Shown here: positions 52,353 to 63,945 of the stretch, one piece after another | How the letters are laid out: each line of letters opens with the position of its first letter | Position numbering within the stretch: position 1 is the stretch's first letter | Notes under the pieces: model-generated | What the model was told of the DNA's origin: nothing | The model's input: the letters and a program-made list of their open reading frames with translations, nothing else | Databases searched by the model: none | Position numbers and translations under genes: made by a program | Origin: Opisthocomus hoazin | Lineage: Eukaryota; Chordata; Aves; Opisthocomiformes; Opisthocomidae | Assembly (NCBI RefSeq): GCF_030867145.1 | Contig: NC_134439.1 | Location: 8,655,379-8,719,378 of the forward strand | Direction of reading: 5' to 3' | Length of the DNA: 64,000 nucleotides

Positions 52353-55300
52353 AGCGCTGGGGACACGCTCCGCCACCCTGCTCCTGCTGCCCTGATGTGT
52401 CCCCAAGGTCCCCTCGGTCCTTCCCTTGGCCCCGCAGACGTGCCTCTGGGGTGCCTTGGGGGTCCCCGCGGTGTCCCCGGGGGGGCAGGGGTGCCTTGGG
52501 GTGTCCCCGGGGGGGACAGGGCTCCTGCGCAGGGGACAGTGTCTGCGGTGGCCTGGAGGGGGACAGTGCCTGCGCGGCTTTTGGGGTGCTGCACCCCCAG
52601 CCCGGAGCCGGCTCTGCTGCCGCTGTGTCAGGAGAGACGTCCCCATCCCCGGCTGGGCTGCGTGGGGACACCGGGGGGGGGGACACCCCGAGGCTGGCTC
52701 CATCCCCGACCCCCCACCCTGCTCCGGCATCCCCCCCCACCCCCCTCCATCCCCAAATCCTCCCAAGACGCAGCCTCTCCATCCCCGCGGTTGTGGGGTG
52801 ACCCCCGAATCGCTGCCCCTTCCCACGCCGTGTCCCCCCCCCGGCCACCACTCGAGGCACAAGACGTGGCCGTGACCCCCGAAATGCCACCCGAGCTCCA
52901 TCCCCTGGGGTCTCACCGCCGCCGCCAGCCTCGCCGGGATTCATCCCGCTCCACTCCCGCTTCCCGTCCGTTCCCCCAGCACCAAGCCCCCCGCTGCGTT
53001 CCTGCCCCAGGATGCGACGCCGGATTGGCCCAAAACGGAGTCAGCACCCAAAAAAAGCCGGGGGGGAGGGGGGGAAGTGGGAGCCCCAGCACGGCCCCTG
53101 CGCTGCACCCCTCGCTCCGAGAACCCCCGAGCCGGGAGCGCAGCGGGGGCAGGAGCCGCTCGGCATTTTTTCTCCATCCAAACAGCTTCAATTTTCTTTG
53201 ATTGGGTTTTTTTTTGCGCCCCCCCCACTCCAGCCCCAAATTTTGGGGGGTCCTGGCGACGCTTGGCACCGCCGGCTCTTTCTCCCAAGCAGCATCCGTG
53301 TAAGCCCGGGCTGAGCATCCCCAAAAAACCACCTCACCCCCTTTTTCCTCTCCCAAAATATTTTCAGGGACCCCCCCCAAACCTTTCCCCTGCCCCCCAC
53401 CCCCTGCCGAGCTCCGACCCCCCCAGCTCGGTGGGGATCGACGCTCCCGGTGCTCCCGGCTGAATTTCCAGAAGCTACGGAGCCCCTCGTCGAGAGGAAC
53501 CGCGCTCGGTCGGGCGCGCGATGCAGCTTAATTAACCGGTGGTTAATTACTAACGAGGAATCGCCGCTCCAATATCTATAAAGCAGCGGCTCGGGGGGGC
53601 GGGGGAGCGCTTCAGCGGGCTGGCTCCGGCGGGAGAGTTTGAAAAAGGGACCCCAGAAATGCCCCGAATAATTGAGAAATGAGGTTAATTAGGGGTTTGT
53701 TGCCAAAAGTGCCCCATCGCCGGCGAGGCTGGGGGGGCCGGGGCTTTCCCGGTGGATGAGGCTCGATCCCGGCATCCTCCGAGGGAATCGTAACTTGGGG
53801 GGCCCCCTCCGACCCCCCGGCTTTCCTTTGGGCGCTGCCGGTTTCGGGCGCAGCCCGTCACCCCTGCGTCAGGGCTGGAGGTAATGAGAGCCAGGGGAGC
53901 CCCGGCGGTGGGAGGGAGCTGCTGCTGGTGGTTAATTAGCATTAATTATTTGTATTAGTCTGTAGACGAGGCGAGCGGGGCAGCGGGCTGGGGGGGCGAT
54001 GCTGGACGGACGGACGGACAGGGGGGTTTTGGGGTCCCTGTGGCAGGAGTGACCGTCCTGGCTGCTGAAGGGGTGGGCGGCCGTGCCATGGCCTGGGGGG
54101 GGACACAGCCCCGAGGGGGTCCCCGTGGGTGGGGGCCTGGGGACGGTCCCCAAGGGTCCCTGTCTGCCCAGAGCCTGCGGTTGCTGCCGTGACCCCCCCA
54201 CGGCTCCCACCTCCATGGCCTGCGCACGGCCGTGGCATGGGAAACTGAGGCACGGAGCAGGACGACGGGGATGAGGCCATCGAGGGAGACGTGGTGGCAG
54301 CCCCCACCTCCTCGGCCTCCGCGGTGCCGGGAGCGGCTCAGCCCGGCCCGGTGCTGCCATTTATCTTCCCTGGTTAGCGTGAAGGGCTGGCGGGCGCGCG
54401 GTGACGAGGCGGCTCCTTAACGAGGGAAGACGGATGGCACTGGGTGGCTCTGGCTGCGGCGGGGGGGGATGATGGCGGCAGAGCCCAGCACCAAACGGCT
54501 TTTCCTGATTGTCCTTCCCCACCACTTCTTCACCGTCTCCTCTTCCTCGGCACGACCCCAGGTTAGGCAGCATCCCTGGGAGATTGGGGCGTTGTCACCG
54601 ACAGATTCCCCGTGCCCTTCGCCCTCGGGGACTCTCGTGGTGGCAGGGTAGCCACAGGGTGACTTTTAACAGGGTGACAGCATTGGTGATGGCACGAGGG
54701 ATATGGCTGCGTGAGTGAGAGCAAGCCCTATGGAACTGCCTGCTGGGCCATCAGTAGGTTCCAGAGTTAACAGTGTCTGAACACACCGTCGCAGGCTGCG
54801 TGTGGACTCGGGGAGATGCAGCTGTGTTCCCAAGGATGAGGGGACCCCCCGGACTCCTGTCCTGGGGGCAAAGGACAGGACTCCATGGGGACACCGCTCC
54901 TTCCCCCGCCGGCTCTGGGACCCCACAGCCGCTCGGCGGTGCCTCCCCCGCAGGCACGAGCCAATTAAGAGCCCATTCTCCTCGGCTGTAATTAGGAGCC
55001 TCTTCTCTCCGTGCATCGCTGTTGCCTTTCACTTGGGCTCGTCACTGTCACCCCGCGCCGCGCGATCTCCCCGCCAGGCGCCGGCGTGGATTTGATTACT
55101 CAAATCATTCTGCTCCAGCCACGGCGCTGCTTTGCCAGGCGGTTACGGCACCGCCGGCTCTGCCGGCACCTCCCGGCCTTGCCCTCCGGCACCGGGGAAA
55201 TATTTATTCGGGGGAGCATCTCACCCCGCAGCGGGTCGGGATCCGGGCGAGCAGCGAGGCTTGGTGTGGGGGGGTTTGAGCTGAGCCGGCTCAGCCCTCA

Positions 55301-55384
55301 CCGCACGCTCGAGGGTCCCGGGACGCTCGTGGGAAGATGTGTGGGAATGCGCTGGGGTCAGCAAGTTGGCTCAGGGCTGGGAGA

Positions 55385-55782
55385 CGGGGTCCTGCGTCCG
55401 AGTCGTGATCCTGCATCCGAACTGGGAGCTGGGGACCTGGGGCTGAGCCGTGGTCCCGTGTCAGAGCCGTGGTCCTGCCTCCGAACTGGGAACTGAGGTG
55501 CTGTGTCCGAGGTGTGGTCCCGCAGCGGAATCTGGAGCCGGGGTCCCGTGTAGGAGCTGTGGTCCCACATCCAAACCCAGAGGCAGGGTCCTGTGTCGGA
55601 GCCGTGGTCCTGTGTCCGGATCTGGAGCTGGGGTCCCACGTCTGAGCTGTGCTCCTGTGTCTGAACCCGGAATCGGGGTCGCATATCAGAGCTGTCATCG
55701 TGCATCTGAATCCAGAGATGGGGTTCTGTGTCTGAGCCGTGGTCCTACATCCAAATCCTCAGCCGTGGTCCCACATTCGAAC
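55385..55782. repeat. About 30-bp minisatellite, inverted and shortened copy
   Basis: GTCCTGTGTCGGAGCCGTGG-type units, counterpart of part of 15,930-16,520. The array is cut short and joins directly to sequence matching about 15,150. Confidence 0.85.
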
Positions 55783-56162
55783 CCAGAGGCTGGGGGCTGC
55801 GCTGCCCCACTGCACCCCGGTCCCCCGCTCGGCCCCACGGCGCCCCACTGCCCCCAACCCCCAGGGCACTGCTGGGGGTCCCCACCAGCGTGTATATATG
55901 TACAGATGTCTACAGGGTGCCCCGGCGCCGGGGGGCTGCTCTGGGGCGGGGGGGATACACACGCTGCCCATCCCAGGGTGCCTCCATGGTAAAGCAGAGC
56001 TGTGACCTGGCCCTTCTGCTGTCTGTGTCCCCGCGGGGGCAGAGCCGATGTCCCCACGCCGGAGATGAGGTCCTCCTGCCACCCCCCTAAAACACCCCGA
56101 GTCCTGCTCTACCCAGCCCGGGGTGCAGGGGGGGATCCCTTGTCCCCGAGGACCAGCCCGGT
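55783..56162 (-). repeat. Inverted duplication, right arm segment 3 (C1QL1 3' flank)
   Basis: Matches the reverse complement of about 14,770-15,151 (coordinate sum about 70,936), including the GTGTATATATGTACAGATGT element. It appears more diverged than segment 1. The right end lies inside a shortened 39-bp minisatellite. Confidence 0.85.
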
Positions 56163-56262
56163 AGGGTGCCAACATCAACCGCTCGCTGCTGGCCCTCATC
56201 AACATCATCAGTGCCCTGGCTGGTGCGAAGGTAACGCTGTTCCTGGCGTGGCCTCTCCGGGG
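56163..56262 (+). pseudogene. KIF18B: KIF18B switch II exon fragment, distinct lineage
   Basis: Encodes GANINRSLLALINIISALAG then AK and a GTAACG donor, followed by about 30 bases of intron. Compared with the same stretch of 9718-9915 it differs at 7 of 66 bases, all transitions, about ten times the divergence of the neighbouring arms, and it keeps the canonical NINRSLLAL signature. Confidence 0.85.
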
Positions 56263-56375
56263 CGGAAGCGTTTGCTTCTCCTGGGAGACCTTCAGGGATG
56301 CAGAAGGGGAAGCTGCAGAGTGATGCTGTCAAGTGAGTCTCGGCGGCTGTGTCCCCCCTCGCCGCTGCCTCCCCT
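56263..56375 (+). repeat. Transposed piece of KIF18B intron
   Basis: Matches the reverse complement of about 10,410-10,515 (GAAGCGTTTGCTTCTCCTG, GACCTTCAGGGATGCAGAAG, GTGAGTCTC). In the left arm this lies upstream of the switch II exon in the gene's direction; here it lies downstream, so the order is rearranged. The following 56,376-56,565 has no match that I can find. Confidence 0.75.
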
Positions 56376-56565
56376 CAACTTGAGCCCAGTGGGGCTGCGC
56401 AGGTGAGACTGGTGAAGAAGAGGGACGGAGCTTGGTGTGAGCTCCTGGTGTCCCCCGAGTGAGGAGCCTGCGGGGTTTTAGTGCTGCTTGGAGCCCAGGG
56501 GTCTGTGAGAAAGCAGATGAGCTTCTCTGCTGGTGTGCATCATCATTGCGACTGTGGGCAGGTGT

Positions 56566-57632
56566 AGTTCCGAGCCTGATGGACCTCAGTGTGCAGGCAC
56601 CAAGGGAAGCTGGGTTGCAGAGGCCAAATCTTGTCTGAGCCATCCGCAAACTTCTTACGTAAAGTGATGGCTTCACCAGAGCATCTTCTCTGGCTCAATG
56701 GCTTCTCTGGCTTCTGTAGGTGTGAGGAAGCTGTCCCGAAGACATTCCTGGCCCTGGATGAGGAGATGGAGCAGGAGCTGGAAGCTGGATGTCCTGTTCA
56801 GCTGGAGCTGGAATTGGAGGAGGAGGTGAGAGGAGGGGTGGGCAGTGGGAGGGGGCTTGGCTTGCCGAGTGGGGCCTGCGCGGGGGCTCAGATACCCTCA
56901 TGGGGTACACTGGGCACACTGGGAGAGGGCAGGAGCTCAGCCGGTCCACGGGGTGCTGGCTCAGTGCGTGCTGGGCTGTGGGCTGCTAGAGAAACCCCTT
57001 CACTTCCCAGCTATCAGGGAGTTTGGGGACCAAACTCTGCTCGGATGTGGGCTGATGCTGGGCTTTTGGGTGATTGCTCCAGGCTCCGGAGGAAATGCCT
57101 CCCAGCAGCTCCCCAGCAACCCTCCAGAGAGATGTCCAGCTGGAACCGAAGAAACCAAGCGGCCTTCCGCAGGGCTTGTCCAGCAGCCAGACAGAGACGT
57201 GAGTGTCCTCGCGCCGTCCCCACGTGCCACTTGCTCTTCTTTGCCCGTGGAGGACGGGGTGTCCGCCCTCGTGCTGCACACAGCCGTCTCCAGGATGGTT
57301 TGGATGGACACCAGGTCTTCTCTCGCAGATGACTGCCTGCCCTGGAAAATAAGGGATTTGGCTCCTGGGGTTCTAATCCCATGGGATAATCTCTCCTGGA
57401 AGTGTCAGCAGTGAAGGTTTCCAGGCACAGCAACTGTGTGAGCCTTAAGTGCGTGTTGTTAGTCCTGAAATGAGCTGCGCGAAGTCTTTCCTCCTGCCTC
57501 GGCTCCCCCAGGACCTGCCCTGGCAGGGCTCCCGTGGCACCATCTGCTGATGTCTCTGCCCCCAGCACCTTGGCAGAATGAAGCTCTTCAGAAAGATTTC
57601 TTGAGGGAGGCTGGCCTTGATGTGTGCCTGGA
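56566..57632 (-). repeat. Inverted duplication, right arm segment 4 (KIF18B tail region)
   Basis: Reverse complement of 8,369-9,435 with constant coordinate sum 66,001 and about 1.2% divergence. It includes the candidate exons corresponding to 9281-9176 and 8990-8803. The left edge coincides with the point where kinesin homology stops in the left arm (9,435/9,436); the right edge abuts 28S rRNA sequence. Confidence 0.93.
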
Positions 57633-58128
57633 TCAACCAGCCCTGAAAATGGATGGCGCTGGAGCGTCGGGCCCGTACCCGGCCGTCGCTGGCAGTGCGA
57701 GGCCCGCGGGGGCTAGGCCGCGACGAGTAGGACGGCCACTGCGGTGCGCCTCGAAGCCTGGGGCGCAGGCCTGGGTGGAGCCGCCGCAGGTGCAGATCTT
57801 GGTGGTAGTAGCAAATATTCAAACGAGAGCTTTGAAGGCTGAAGTGGAGCAGGGTTCCACGTGAACAGCAGTTGAACATGGGTCAGTCGGTCCTAAGCGA
57901 TAGGCGAGTGCTGTTCTGAAAGGGTGGGCGATGGCCTCCGTTGCCCTCAGCCGATCGAAAGGGAGTCGGGTTCAGATCCCCAAATCCAGAGTGGCGGAGA
58001 CGGGCGCCGCGAGGCTCCCAGTGCGGTGACGCAACCGGTCCCGGAGAAGCCGTCGGGAGCCCCGGGGAGAGTTCACTTCTTTGTGAAGGGCTGGGTGCCC
58101 TGGAATGTGTTCGCCCCGAGAGAGGGGC
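57631..58128 (+). pseudogene. 28S rRNA gene fragment
   Basis: About 500 bases matching large-subunit rRNA in order: GATCAACCAGCCCTGAAAAT then GGATGGCGCTGGAGCGTCGG, GCCGCAGGTGCAGATCTTGG, GTGAACAGCAGTTGAACATG, CGATCGAAAGGGAGTCGGGT and CGCCCCGAGAGAGGGGC. From remembered 28S sequence I estimate about 10% divergence. Truncated at both ends; the variable expansion segment is collapsed. Not part of a functional rDNA unit. Confidence 0.93.
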
Positions 58129-58379
58129 GGTGCTGGCCGACGCGGCTGGGAATGGCTCCTGGTTTAACCTGGATGTGAGAGGCATCGTGGGGGACAGGAG
58201 CGAGCTCTTCGACGGCCCCTCTGGGGAGCGGGGCAGGGAGGAAGAGGGCAGAGCCATCACCAGAGCAGAGTTTTGCTAGGGACCGGAGCAAAGAGGTGTT
58301 TCCTCGTGGTCACAGGGACACGGGGCCGCACGTGAGCCCAGGGCCAACACACCCGCCACGTCCAGGGTGTAGAAACATC
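58129..58379. other. Unassigned sequence between the 28S fragment and the LTR
   Basis: A plus-strand frame continues NGSWFNLDVRGIVGDRSELF to a stop at about 58,279. It looks more protein-like than background but I do not recognise it. It could be an exon fragment carried in with the rDNA piece. Confidence 0.3.
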
Positions 58380-58810
58380 TGTTAAAAATTTTATCCTCAC
58401 ACGAGTGGGTTACACTAGGTATTGCTTTATTCACAACTCAGAGTTGGGCCATCACCTCAGCGAGTGGCAAAGCTTAACTCGCTAGACCAGTTTATAGACA
58501 TTTATTAAACCGATGACATCAAGTCTAGAATCTTCATAAGTTTCTAAGCAACCGTTCCGTTCCTTTGAGTACATCATTTATTAAGTTCTTTCTATTCTTC
58601 TGTCTTCGTAGAATTCTCCCTCGCTGGTTTTAGGCCTTGCCTGGTTTCAGGGTCGTCTCAGCTTCTTTTGTAAATTGTGTTTGATACAATCCGTACAATT
58701 GATTTCTATCCCAATTGCACACATACACATTGTATGGTTTCTTAACACCACGTTCTAGTTCTATGATTTTATTCTATTCTATAATCAGTCTTTATAACCA
58801 ATCTCTAACA
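58380..58810 (-). mobile_element. Candidate solo LTR of an endogenous retrovirus
   Basis: An AT-rich block of about 431 bp with TGTTA and TAACA ends. On the minus strand it contains AATAAA-type signals, as LTRs do, and it contrasts sharply with the GC-rich surroundings. Near-matching flanking bases suggest a degenerate 5-base target duplication. No internal retroviral region is seen. The family is not assigned; it is a fossil of moderate age. Confidence 0.5.
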
Positions 58811-60019
58811 ACACCACCTGGGTGGAGAAGGGCTGCCTGGTTGGTATGTGAGCTTACAGCCGTGCCGACTGCTCATGCTTTGGGGTCCCTTTTCTGGGAC
58901 TATTACAGAAGCTACGTGTTTTAAACACAGACTGGTGAGTCCTCAGGAGCCAGCAGCCTCGTGGCTGGGAGGCTCGGGATCAAGCACTGATCAGAGTAAA
59001 GACTGTTGGTGGCACAGCAGTGGCGCGACGCGGGGAGTAATTAACATCTCTGTCATGATTTACTGGTGCTTAGGGGTTGGGAAGCGTCTGCAGGTGTTTG
59101 GGAGCAAACCTGGAGAAGGAGAGATTTGTAACATCAGCATTTTCTCATCATGCTCTGCAAGCCAAAGGAGGCCAAAAGGTTCCTCCTCCGACTGAGCCCG
59201 CTATATACACGTGCAAGCCTGTGCCAGCAGCCACATTTTTTGAAAGAGCCCATCCTCCTTTCCTAATTGCCTGCTCTTCCCTGCCTCTGGAATGACCTGA
59301 ACTCCCAGAGCTCTCCTAATCACAGCTCTGTTTACGTCTGCCTTTCTCATCTGCGCAGTGCTTTGCAGGGTACTCCCCTCTTGTATAACCCCAGTCTGAA
59401 ACACGTAGGTGTTTATTTCTTTCTTTTAAAGAAAGAAAAGCTTTTTTTCCCCAAGGAGAAGGGCCCCAAAGGGAGGTTGAAACTCTGTGGGCACACTGGG
59501 TCCTGTCCCCCGCCCGTCTCCGGCACTGCCCTGGCCCCTGCGGAGCAGTCGCGCCTTGCAGAAGGACTTGGTTTTGGCGAGTGGAAGGACTTGCTGCCTG
59601 GCTGGAAGCGATCGGTGCGGGTAGGGGAGCAGAACAGGGTCGGGAGAAGAGCCTGGGAAGTGACTCTGCAGGGCCAGAGATTGCAGGATGAGACTCGGGG
59701 AAGGGCTGATGGGAGAGGCTGTGCTGGGAGGGAGCCACAGTCCCGCTCCAGGGAGCTGAGGAGAGCTGCAGCGCAGAGCTGCCGACAGGTCCTGACAGAT
59801 GCCCGGACAATCCCCCCCAGGCAGGCTGGAACCCTGGCTGAGCTGTATGGATGCCGTGACAAGCTCCAGGGTTGGAAAAACATCTCCTCTGCTACCCAGG
59901 GGCGTTGACAGTGGCTCCCCAGGGCTCACAAACTGTGTGGGGAGGCACCACCCTGCCCCGGTGCCCTCCAGCTACAAGGCTTGACTGACAGCTGTCTGTC
60001 AAACGAGCTACTGGCTTAC
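58811..60019. other. LRRC37-like downstream intron or 3' region, no gene seen
   Basis: Moderate GC. The LRRC37 cytoplasmic tail exons would be expected here on the minus strand, but I could not identify them. Other open frames lack any recognisable domain. Confidence 0.5.
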
Positions 60020-61650
60020 CTCGACCAGACAAATTGCCGAGGGAATAATCATGATGATGAGAGCCACCAATACTGCTAACAGGATCCTGGCGCTGGAGGT
60101 GTGCTTTGGTTTCCACTGGGAGAAAAGGAGAGAAAACCATGAGGGGACAGAGGGTTGCTCCTTCCATTCCCCATGGTCCAGGAGGACACATCCAGCAATG
60201 CCCAGGACCTCTCCTACCTTCCCCACAGGATTCCTGCCCGCCTCCCTGGCCAGGGTAACGCCATTGGAAAGGTTCCGTTCCAGGAGACACTGGTCCCCGA
60301 GAGCAGAGACTCCCTGGTTACCGTGCCTCTCACTGAGCAGCTTTATGAGCAGTCCCATCTTGGAGACCATCTTCGCACAGGCCAGCTGGAGCTCAGGCAA
60401 GCTGCAGTCCATCCTCAGGGCTCGTGCCACCTGAGCGACGAAAGTCCGCAGGGCTTCGTCTGGGATGAGCAAGCGTAGATGATGATTGACCTTGATTTCA
60501 AAGAGGTCTCCTCGAACGGGCGTGGCACCTGGGCTGTGGGAGCTACCTGGTTTATTGAGGACACTGGATCCTTCTTTTTGTTGCTTCCAGGGTGTTTCTG
60601 CACTTTGAGGGACGGCTGGTAAACGCCCACCTAGAGAGGAATCCCCTTCTTCAGCCGTGTCCTCTAGTATGCTGCTTGCAGCGGGGAGGCTGTTGTTAAC
60701 CAAGAGCTTATAGAAAAACCGCTGGTGTGTGCGTGGTCTCTGCTCTGCTTTACCTTCTGTTGGTGTGGGCTCTTCCTCTGGACTCACACTGCCAGACGTC
60801 TGGTAGACAAGCCGATTACTTTCATTCAGATACGGGCTGTCCCCCTGCTGGTGCTTTTTGTCAGCCCGAACATAGTCCTGCCTTGGAGATGGTGCTTCCC
60901 CTGCATCTTCTACATCTTGCACACTCTCCATCCCATGAGTTTCCTTCTTCTGCTCTGCCGCATCATAATGATTTTGATTCTTAAAAGACTTAGACAAATG
61001 AGGAGCCTCTGCTGGGGAGTGTGAAACTGAATGTTCTGAAGGACGTGCAGATATTTTGTGATGTCTGAAGAGGGAGACGTTGTCAGCGAGGTTTAACCTG
61101 CCAGCTGCTTCCCAGGCGTTTAACGCTGCCTGGTTCAAACCTAAGGCATGCTGCTTTTGCACCCAGCCTGTGCTTGTCTTTCTCTCCCCTGCTGGGATCT
61201 TGTGCACCTTGTCCTTCTGCGTGGTGGGTGCTGGCAGGGGTGAGACGGTGTTTTTCATAGTCACGACTCTTTTAGCCTCGTGCAGCTTGTTCTTGAGCTC
61301 GGCTACTAGTGCCTTTGCTAGAAAATAGAGTTTCCGTACATCATTGTCACTGGTCCAGTCCATGTGCTGAATGCTGTGCAGCATCAGCATCAGCTCCTTA
61401 CTGGGTTTGCCTTCCTGCCCAGATAGGTGCTGAGGGGAATATGAGTTTGTTCTGGAACTGTGGTCATTCGGGTCACCAAGATCACCGTCAGTGCCAGTCA
61501 GGCTCAGGACAACTTCAGGCGTTGCGGTTTCATGGTTTCTGAGGAAAGGCTCCTTGGGCTTCAGGTTCAATGCCGTGCTGGCATTCAGCTTTCTGGATTT
61601 TACCGCTTCCGTTATTCCTCTTTGTGTCTCTGCCAGAGGATCTGTGCGAG
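60020..61650 (-). CDS. LRRC37: LRRC37-like protein, C-terminal exons (partial)
   Basis: Two minus-strand exons. The large one (61650-60216, 1,435 bp, acceptor TTTTACAG, donor GTAGGA) is hydrophilic and ends with ALRTFVAQVARALRMDCSLP followed by ELQLACAKMVSKMGLLIKLL, matching the LRRC37 family's conserved membrane-proximal block (KMDCS...VQLACAKLISRTGLLMKLLSE, from memory). The second (60115-60020, 96 bp, strong pyrimidine acceptor CTCCTTTTCTCCCAG) encodes SARILLAVLVALIIMIIPSA and ICLVE, a single transmembrane helix, with a GTAAGC donor. The 100-base intron between them happens to be open. The leucine-rich repeat N-terminus would lie to the right of the window and the cytoplasmic tail to the left, but neither was found. 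LRRC37 function is poorly known; mammalian members are testis-rich type I membrane proteins. Confidence 0.7.
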
Positions 61651-63530
61651 CTGTAAAACACCAGGAGAGCAGATCAGTGACTCGGAGTCACGAGAAGCTT
61701 TCTGCCAAAATACAGGGTCAAAGATTTGCCCCGAGCAGCAGGCGCTCATCTTTCAGACAATGGAGTGTGTGAACTGAGTGATGGATGTGTTACAGCCGGG
61801 AAAATCCTGTTAAATCAATCAGATTATCTCATTGGGGCAGAACAGATAGATGTTTCTTTTCTGGTATCTCCCAGGTCTCTGTTTGGATCGGTGGTGGGAA
61901 ACGTCCTGGGGGAACGGGTTCGCTGTCGGAGCGTTTCCCACAGCTCGGTACAAGCCAGTGTTGAGTTGCTAAAATCACCACAAAGCGTTGAAACTAGGAG
62001 CGAGCCTGGAAAGCGGAACACCCAAAGACACGGTGTTTGCCCCTGCTCTGTTGTCCCAGCTAGCCCTTCTCCCTGCAGTCAGGAAAACCTGGGATACTTC
62101 ACATTAAAAGGCCTCTGGGTTGTTGTCTGCAACAATATGCAGTCAGCTCCCACCACCCAGGCCTAGAAGAAGTGGAAGATGTGAGGGTTCGACCCAGAGC
62201 GATGCAAACAGCCCAGGCGAGCTCCTGCCCCGCCACGCAAAGGGCACACGCTGAGTCTGCAGAGCCAGGAGAAGTCTTCACGAGTCCCACACCAAGGCTG
62301 CAAACACCACCTTGTCTCTAACCCTGCTCTGCAGATAGCTTAATGCCAGAGGCACGGTGACATGGTCAAGAATATTTACAGATTACAAAGGTATTTAGGC
62401 CTTTTTTTCCTGTTAAAATGATAGGAAATTGGACACACGAATACCTTTGAGTATCTAGCCCTCAGTGGCTCAGCAGCCCGTTTTCCCTAGACTTGCAACA
62501 AGGTTAGGCTCACTTCTCCACATCCAGTTTGAGAATGGGTTACTCGGGACCTTGGAAACCTGACTGTATCTGCGTGAGTCCAGCTTCTCTCTGCTTTGAC
62601 GAGGATGCTATTTACCCCGTGCAAAGATCGAGCAGGACAGTGCGTCACCTACGCTGCACAGGCTAACGAGAGAAGAGAGATGGTTGGTGTTCACCTCATG
62701 CCCTGCAATGGATGTTGGGGTTGCCGTCCTCTCTGCTGCGCATGGGGAGCAGGGTGGCAGAGAGACCAGGCTATTTTCCAAGGTCACCCAGGCTGTTTTT
62801 GTAGGATACCCCAGATCCTCTCCAACACACTGTGCATCACAGGTGGTTTCTGCAGAGCCTGCCTAGGGACTTCTCTGCTTGGTTAGGGGTCTTGGGGTTT
62901 CCAGTGTGGGCAGTGGTTTCGACGTGCAGCTCAGCATGCGCCACCTTGTCAGAGCGATGCAAACATTGCCGGACCCTTTGGCCATGTCTACGCTGTGTCT
63001 GGGACCTCTCTCGCTGCTGAGCTGTGACTAGCCAAGGTCTGGTGGCGCTGGAAAGGCTCAGGCGGTTGGCAGGGGAAATTTGGGGGGCTTATGAGCAGAC
63101 GAGGCCTTCCAGTGCTTGGGAGTGGTGCTGGGCATTCCTGATTTCCTTGGCTAGATGCGCTGTGTGGACTGGAAGCTCGTGTGTTTGTTTAGCCCAGTGA
63201 GCTATTTCTTCTCAAGATAGTATTTGACACAGAAGATATGTGCAATCACTAGTAACTTTTCAACCCTTGTTTTTTCCAAGTCATGAGCTCAAGGGGGAAT
63301 TTCTGTGCCTGTGCCTCAGGGCGCACAGTCAGAGGCCTCCCCGCTCTCACCTGAGCTGCCTGCACTGGCCTCAGGGCTGGTTTAAAGACCTCGCATGGAC
63401 AAAGCTCCTCTCAGTGAGCAGGGCAGAGTCTGCCCAGATTTTGTGTCCATGGGGCTAGTCAGGAGCCATCAGGCTGGAGCGATGCCACTGGGGTGGCCAA
63501 TGCTGCCTGGGAACCCTCACAAAACGGTGC
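61651..63530. other. LRRC37-like intron, no further exon seen
   Basis: AT-moderate sequence without a convincing exon on either strand; short open frames have no splice-site support. It presumably belongs to the intron upstream of the large LRRC37-like exon. Confidence 0.5.
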
Positions 63531-63945
63531 CACAGAATCGTAGAAACACTAAGGCTGGAAAAGACCTCTAAGATCAAGTCCAACTGTCAACCCAACACCA
63601 CCGTGCCTGCTAAACCATGTCCCAAAGTGCCACGTCTATACGTTTTTTGAACACCTCCAGGGATGGGGACTCCACCACTGCCCTGGGCAGCCTGGTCCAA
63701 GGCTTCACAACTCTGTCAGTGAAGAAATTTTCCCCAATATCCAACCTAAGCCTCCCCTGAAGCAACTTGAGGCCATTTCCTCTCATCCTATCGCTGGTTA
63801 CCTGGGAGAAGAGACCAACCCCCCCTCACTACACCCTCCTGTCAGGCAGTTGTAGAGAGCGATAAGGTCCCCCATCAGCATCCTCTTCTGCTGACTGACC
63901 AACCCCAGTTCCCTCAGCTGTTCCCCAGGCCATGCTACAGCATCT
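63531..63945 (-). mobile_element. CR1 LINE 3' fragment (CR1-J/Y-like)
   Basis: Begins CACAGAATCGTAGAAACAC and continues CAACCCAACACCACCGTGCC, TCCAGGGATGGGGACTCCAC and GCAACTTGAGGCCATTTCC, the reverse complement of the 3' end of a CR1 subfamily different from the copies at 35.1 and 44.2 kb. 5'-truncated. Confidence 0.9.

Noticed and set aside
57631-58128. Functional large-subunit rRNA gene
   Set aside because: Only about 0.5 kb, diverged by roughly 10%, with no adjoining 18S, 5.8S or spacer sequence.
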